Source of the DNA: Lytechinus variegatus | Lineage: Eukaryota; Echinodermata; Echinoidea; Temnopleuroida; Toxopneustidae | Assembly: GCF_018143015.1 (NCBI RefSeq) | Contig: NC_054747.1 | Span: 36,530,733 to 36,594,732, forward strand | Length of the DNA: 64,000 nt | Direction: 5' to 3' | Part shown: positions 62,301 through 64,000 of the stretch, one piece after another | Layout: each line of letters opens with the position of its first letter | Position numbering within the stretch: position 1 is the first letter of the stretch | Made by a program: the position numbers and the translations under genes | Notes under the pieces: model-generated | What the model saw: the letters and a program-made list of their open reading frames with translations, nothing else | Told to the model about the DNA's origin: nothing | The model's database searches: none

Positions 62301-63642
62301 CAGTTGTGACATCGGTTACGAACGCTACGGAAACCAGTACCGCCATTGCCGCCAAGAGTTTGAACACTGGAGCGGCTACAAACCCGGCTGCTACCGTAAG
62401 TATCGTTCATAATGTTCAGCATGTTTATGGAGATATTTTAAAGAGAGCAATGATTCAAATGTGTGAAAGGATTTTGTAGTTGATAGTGAGCGAAGTGGGA
62501 ATAGGCAAAAAAAATACATGATTATTTAAAAAAAAAAATGAAAGGCAATAACTACCAAACAATTGAACCAAGGAAGCTATGATGAGGGAAAAAATGACAT
62601 GATTTTACTGCAACAATTTCAAACGATTGCCACGCTTTGGTGATAATTAGAAATACTGATGTGTGTTTTATTTCCTACTTTTTGAAATATATTCTTAAAT
62701 GTTTAGCATCATGATTTGGTGGTTTGTTACTTTACTTGGCAACTTCATCTTTTTTTTTATTTCGCTTTGACAGAACAACTCAACCCGCTGGAGTTGGCTA
62801 TGGCAATCGTAGGTGGGGTGGTAGGCGCCGTGCTCATCGTCGCGGCCGCTATCTTCATCTTCGTGTGGGCAGCCAGGAAGGATAGGAAAGATGACAGACT
62901 CAAGAGAGAAAAAGAAATGTAAGGAGACGTTGATCGTGATGATGATGATGTTGACGATGATGGTGATGGTGGTGATGATGATGATGGTGGTGAAGATGAT
63001 GGTGATGATGATAATGGTGTTGATGATGAAAATGATGATGATGAAGATTATGATGATAATGGTGTTGCTGATGATGATGATGATGATGTTGTTGATGGTT
63101 GTCAGATCTTGGGACTGAAATTCCCAGTCTGGTAATAGATTTGGTTCTGTTTGAAATGAAAGTAGTTACCACTTGCAATAATCACACAATCATTCAATAT
63201 CTATATGTAACATAAATTTAATTCAGAGCGACCAGCTCTATAAATGTACATATAGTTAAAGAAATTGAACAATCAGAATTAAATCATGAATCACATGCAT
63301 ATCAACATAACATCAAACTGTATTTAGCAGTTAGCATCAGCATGAATTAACCTACGTTGCAATATGTATCTAATGAGAGTGATTTATTTATATTTAATCA
63401 AGGCCTAATAATTTGGCATCCAAACGTGACAATATTTTTGGTTATTAATTCCACCAATTAAGTTTCATCAAAAGAGGGTTTATACTTGGATGAATACCTA
63501 CACTGGACCGTAGTATATCTAATCTGGTTATAATTTATATAGTTCAGAATAAGGACCCCTTCGACATCGTCAATGACTATCGTTGGTCCGATGAATATAG
63601 TCGTCTAAGAGCGAACTGCGGTGGCTTCGACGACGCGAAGTA
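43707..63642 (+). CDS. mesh: Mesh-like NIDO/AMOP/VWD/sushi membrane protein
   Basis: Twenty-two exons, about 1,145 residues. Exons: 43707-43779, 47187-47311, 48250-48339, 49195-49328, 49728-49824, 50973-51110, 51709-51874, 52630-52893, 53346-53483, 53960-54119, 54714-54861, 55792-55955, 56409-56674, 57610-57762, 58336-58491, 58972-59117, 59650-59776, 60381-60644, 61281-61481, 62213-62395, 62774-62918, and probably 63543-63642. The first 21 are bounded by AG/GT and keep one frame. Order: signal peptide, NIDO (about 97-240), Ig/E-set (about 275-460), AMOP (about 512-654), VWD (about 655-850), two CCP domains (937-1064), TM (about 1070-1097) and a short charged tail. This is the architecture of Drosophila Mesh, which organises smooth septate junctions in gut epithelium. 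MUC4 shares NIDO-AMOP-VWD but lacks this C-terminus. Function in this species is inferred from that family only. Confidence 0.88.
44493..45760. repeat. Eight dispersed copies of TGTAACGTGAGTAACC
   Basis: Copies lie at about 44493, 44661 (final C absent), 44678, 44698 (TGTAATG variant), 45366, 45381 (first base differs), 45568 and 45745, all on the plus strand in intron 1 of the Mesh-like gene. Intervals range from 15 to 670 bp and the sequence between copies is not itself repeated. A G/C-homopolymer-bearing stretch interrupts the array at about 45030-45070. Confidence 0.85.
46080..46770. repeat. Dispersed repeat, second copy, with insertion
   Basis: It resembles 42008-42480 in its opening, in the TTTATTGTTTGAATTA and AAGGACCAACTT blocks, and in the closing AAGCGAAACTT region. 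It is interrupted by the MITE at 46526-46685. It lies in intron 1 of the Mesh-like gene. Confidence 0.55.
46526..46685. mobile_element. 160-bp MITE, GGRGCC...TTGCATA ends
   Basis: The left end GGAGCCCATTGCATAAAAC is inverted at the right end (complement of GGGGCCTGTTGCATAGATT). Inner ACCTGAGAAAACTCAGG and CCAGAGTTTTCTCTGG blocks are palindromic. It sits inside the repeat at 46080-46770, so it inserted later. Confidence 0.7.
47187..51874 (+). CDS. mesh: Mesh-like exons 2-7: NIDO domain
   Basis: Exons 47187-47311, 48250-48339, 49195-49328, 49728-49824, 50973-51110 and 51709-51874 together encode the N-terminal region and the nidogen-like (NIDO) domain. Diagnostic stretches are [11 protein letters not shown] followed by [43 protein letters not shown] and [13 protein letters not shown] domains are extracellular and are thought to act in adhesion. 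All junctions keep phase (1-0-0-2-0-0-1). Intron 6 contains a long CTT/TTC tract directly after its donor. Confidence 0.88.
51115..51425. repeat. (CTT/TTC)n polypyrimidine tract
   Basis: About 310 bp of nearly pure pyrimidine on the plus strand, starting about 5 bp after the exon 6 donor. The poly-Arg/Lys frame on the minus strand is an artefact. It could form triplex DNA or offer false polypyrimidine tracts, but exon 7 has its own acceptor further on. Confidence 0.92.
52230..52500. repeat. Tandem repeat, about 94-bp period
   Basis: Roughly three units, each with CGACTC near its start, GATCAAA, TTACGTT and GGTTTGAAATCGGTTTCGG, then TTACAGTCACACCA. The spacing of GGTTTGAAAT (52301 and 52395) gives 94 bp; the third unit is decayed. 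It lies in intron 7 and shares its CCGACTCCA and CAGTCACACC motifs with 58185-58290. Confidence 0.75.
52630..54861 (+). CDS. mesh: Mesh-like exons 8-11: Ig/E-set region
   Basis: Exons 52630-52893, 53346-53483, 53960-54119 and 54714-54861. Exon 8 reads like an IPT/E-set fold ([20 protein letters not shown], then [15 protein letters not shown]). The following exons carry [21 protein letters not shown]-type β-strand sequence and a conserved linker with [14 protein letters not shown]. In Mesh an Ig-like E-set sits at this position between NIDO and AMOP, which supports the gene identity over MUC4-type mucins. Confidence 0.82.
54894..55005. mobile_element. MITE, CAGGGACCGCGG ends, 5-bp TSD
   Basis: The left end CAGGGACCGCGGAA is inverted at the right end (TTCCGCGGCCCCTG). 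AAAGA flanks both sides (54889-54893 and 55006-55010). It is a 112-bp member, in opposite internal orientation, of the family at 989-1179. It lies about 30 bp after the exon 11 donor. Confidence 0.8.
55792..56674 (+). CDS. mesh: Mesh-like exons 12-13: AMOP domain
   Basis: Exons 55792-55955 and 56409-56674 give a cysteine-rich block. Its motifs are [17 protein letters not shown], a downstream [13 protein letters not shown], and [20 protein letters not shown] near the end. This cysteine pattern is that of AMOP, an adhesion-associated extracellular domain found in MUC4, SUSD2 and Mesh. It ends two residues before the VWD exon. Confidence 0.87.
57610..60644 (+). CDS. mesh: Mesh-like exons 14-18: VWD domain
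   Basis: Exons 57610-57762, 58336-58491, 58972-59117, 59650-59776 and 60381-60644. The domain opens with [20 protein letters not shown], the classic VWD start with a GDPH motif. It ends near [19 protein letters not shown]. Exon 18 adds a conserved segment with [17 protein letters not shown], typical of the region between VWD and sushi in this family. GDPH is an autocleavage site in several mucins; whether it is cut here is not known. Confidence 0.88.
58185..58290. repeat. Palindromic MITE fragment in intron 14
   Basis: The arm CCGACTCCAAACAGACCAA is inverted as TTGGTCTGCCTGGAGTCGG about 30 bp later. The motif GGTGTGACTGTG follows, the complement of the CAGTCACACC found in the tandem repeat of intron 7. 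The two loci belong to the same family. Confidence 0.65.
58558..58778. mobile_element. 221-bp Harbinger-like MITE, copy 1
   Basis: The ends are inverted (GGAGGTGTTGCGAGAAA and TTTCTTGCAATGCCCCA) and flanked by TTA on both sides (58555-58557 and 58779-58781). Repeated TTGCAATCAATCGCAA-like blocks lie inside. The 3-bp TTA duplication suggests PIF/Harbinger-type mobilisation. It lies in intron 15. Confidence 0.78.
59142..59400. repeat. (GAT/GGT)n microsatellite
   Basis: About 260 bp of GATGATGGT-type triplets starting about 25 bp after the exon 16 donor. The poly-Met/Val and poly-Asp frames through it are artefacts. Confidence 0.93.
60000..60250. repeat. (GAT)n microsatellites in intron 17
   Basis: Two blocks (about 60000-60030 and 60115-60250) of GAT triplets with scattered GAC and GAG units. 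The poly-Ser frame on the minus strand is an artefact. Confidence 0.9.
60839..61216. repeat. Foldback element in intron 18
   Basis: A left edge with GCTATAGTCACA is inverted near the right end (TGTGACTATAGC). Internal segments with AACAACCTCAATTCTACCG-like sequence also occur before the SINE at 38660-38730, so this is a dispersed family. The inner pairing is imperfect. Confidence 0.55.
61281..62395 (+). CDS. mesh: Mesh-like exons 19-20: two CCP/sushi domains
   Basis: Exons 61281-61481 and 62213-62395 each encode one complement-control-protein module with four cysteines and the conserved Trp near the third-fourth cysteine ([21 protein letters not shown]). Both are phase 1-1 exons, the usual form for a shuffled sushi module. 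They lie just outside the membrane. Confidence 0.87.
61606..61826. mobile_element. 221-bp Harbinger-like MITE, copy 2
   Basis: This is the same element as 58558-58778 in opposite orientation, again exactly 221 bp between TTA duplications (61603-61605 and 61827-61829). Shared sequence includes CGAAATCAAGCACAT and AAAACAAGGAGTGTAATCTG. It lies in intron 19. Confidence 0.8.
62774..62918 (+). CDS. mesh: Mesh-like exon 21: transmembrane helix
   Basis: The exon encodes one strong hydrophobic helix ([20 protein letters not shown], then IFVW) followed by [16 protein letters not shown], a basic stop-transfer sequence. The donor GTAAGG at 62919 leaves two bases of a codon. A (GAT)n tract begins about 16 bp downstream. 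Confidence 0.85.
62935..63095. repeat. (GAT)n microsatellite
   Basis: About 160 bp of GAT/GGT triplets starting about 16 bp after the exon 21 donor. Coding frames through it (poly-Met, poly-His) are artefacts. Confidence 0.92.
63543..63642 (+). CDS. mesh: Mesh-like last exon (frame uncertain)
   Basis: After an AG at 63541, one frame reads [14 protein letters not shown] and [18 protein letters not shown] to TAA at 63641. Its GC-rich third positions match the other exons, so I think it is the true tail, with two tyrosines. However, exon 21 leaves two bases, and joining it here gives the wrong frame (ISE then stop). A one-base error in the A-rich end of exon 21, or an unseen junction, would reconcile them. 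The literal alternative is a tail ending shortly after KREKE. Confidence 0.45.
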
Positions 63643-64000
63643 AAGCGAGCGAACTCTCGACGAAAAGCCAGTCCAGATTCGCGGACGAAATGATGAGGGC
63701 TGAGAGCCACAAGATTGCTACGATGAATCACAAGTCACGAACTCTGAGTTCGAGGATGAAGTACGAGCCCAGCTCGTCCAGTTCTTTGGAACAGTCGTGC
63801 CTGGTGAGATGAGGGCAGATGTGGTGGCTTTACCTGGCCTGTGCTGCCTGGATCCAGCCTGCCAACGATGGGGATTAAGACTCAGCTGTGCCTGCACTAC
63901 ACAGCCTGCAACATTCACCCAAAGTAATGGCCTACGAGAACCACACCCTCACACTCCGAGTTAAGACCAAATGTGGAAGGGTCTTCCTCTCCCGAGAATC
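63643..64000. other. Possible 3' UTR or unrelated sequence
   Basis: It is more GC-rich than the preceding introns. Several short frames are open, including about 60 codons to 63812 that are rich in S, R and K. A frame with an ATG near 63926 runs to the window end with coding-like composition. I cannot assign any of these; it may be the 3' UTR of the Mesh-like gene followed by a repeat or another gene. Confidence 0.35.

Noticed and set aside
1-64000. CRISPR arrays, operons, prokaryotic promoters and ribosome binding sites
   Set aside because: Spliced genes, SINEs and TLR genes show animal nuclear DNA. The 16-bp repeat array at 44493-45760 has irregular spacing and no CRISPR features.
63921-64000. 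Possible start of a new gene near the window end
   Set aside because: About 25 codons of coding-like frame with an ATG, but too short and without family signal to call.

Overview
The window looks like animal nuclear DNA, most likely from an echinoderm and probably a sea urchin. The genes are split by many short GT-AG introns in AT-rich DNA. Two Toll-like receptor (TLR) genes have single-exon coding regions, as in the large sea urchin TLR families. tRNA-derived SINEs and many MITEs are scattered throughout. Species cannot be named from the sequence alone.

Layout. 1-8437: the last three exons (+) of a membrane-protein gene, giving a transmembrane helix and a proline/lysine-rich cytoplasmic tail; its start lies outside the window. 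8438-15042: no gene seen, two hAT-like MITEs. 15043-17681 (-) and 25974-28610 (+): two TLR genes, head to head, 8.3 kb apart. The minus-strand copy carries a one-base frameshift just after the signal peptide. 28611-43706: gene-poor DNA with a near-identical 1.4-kb repeat present twice, a transposon nested inside another, SINEs and foldback repeats. 43707-63642 (+): a 22-exon gene for a secretory-pathway, single-pass membrane protein with signal peptide, NIDO, Ig/E-set, AMOP, VWD, two CCP/sushi domains and a TM helix. This order matches Drosophila Mesh, the smooth septate junction protein. I assembled 21 exons with consistent reading phase; the last junction is uncertain by one base. 63643-64000: possible 3' UTR or unrelated sequence.

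The recognised genes suggest epithelial surface and innate recognition functions: two membrane receptors of the TLR type and an adhesion/junction protein. Nothing in the sequence shows that they are co-regulated. The TLR pair is the most informative locus. The ectodomains have diverged while the TIR regions are almost identical, even at nucleotide level, and both TIRs lack the classical box motifs. Other signals worth following are a 16-bp motif repeated eight times in intron 1 of the Mesh-like gene, which contains the same GTGAGTAA as that intron's own donor; a 71-nt tRNA-like unit with a possible UCA anticodon; and several MITE families with clean target-site duplications.
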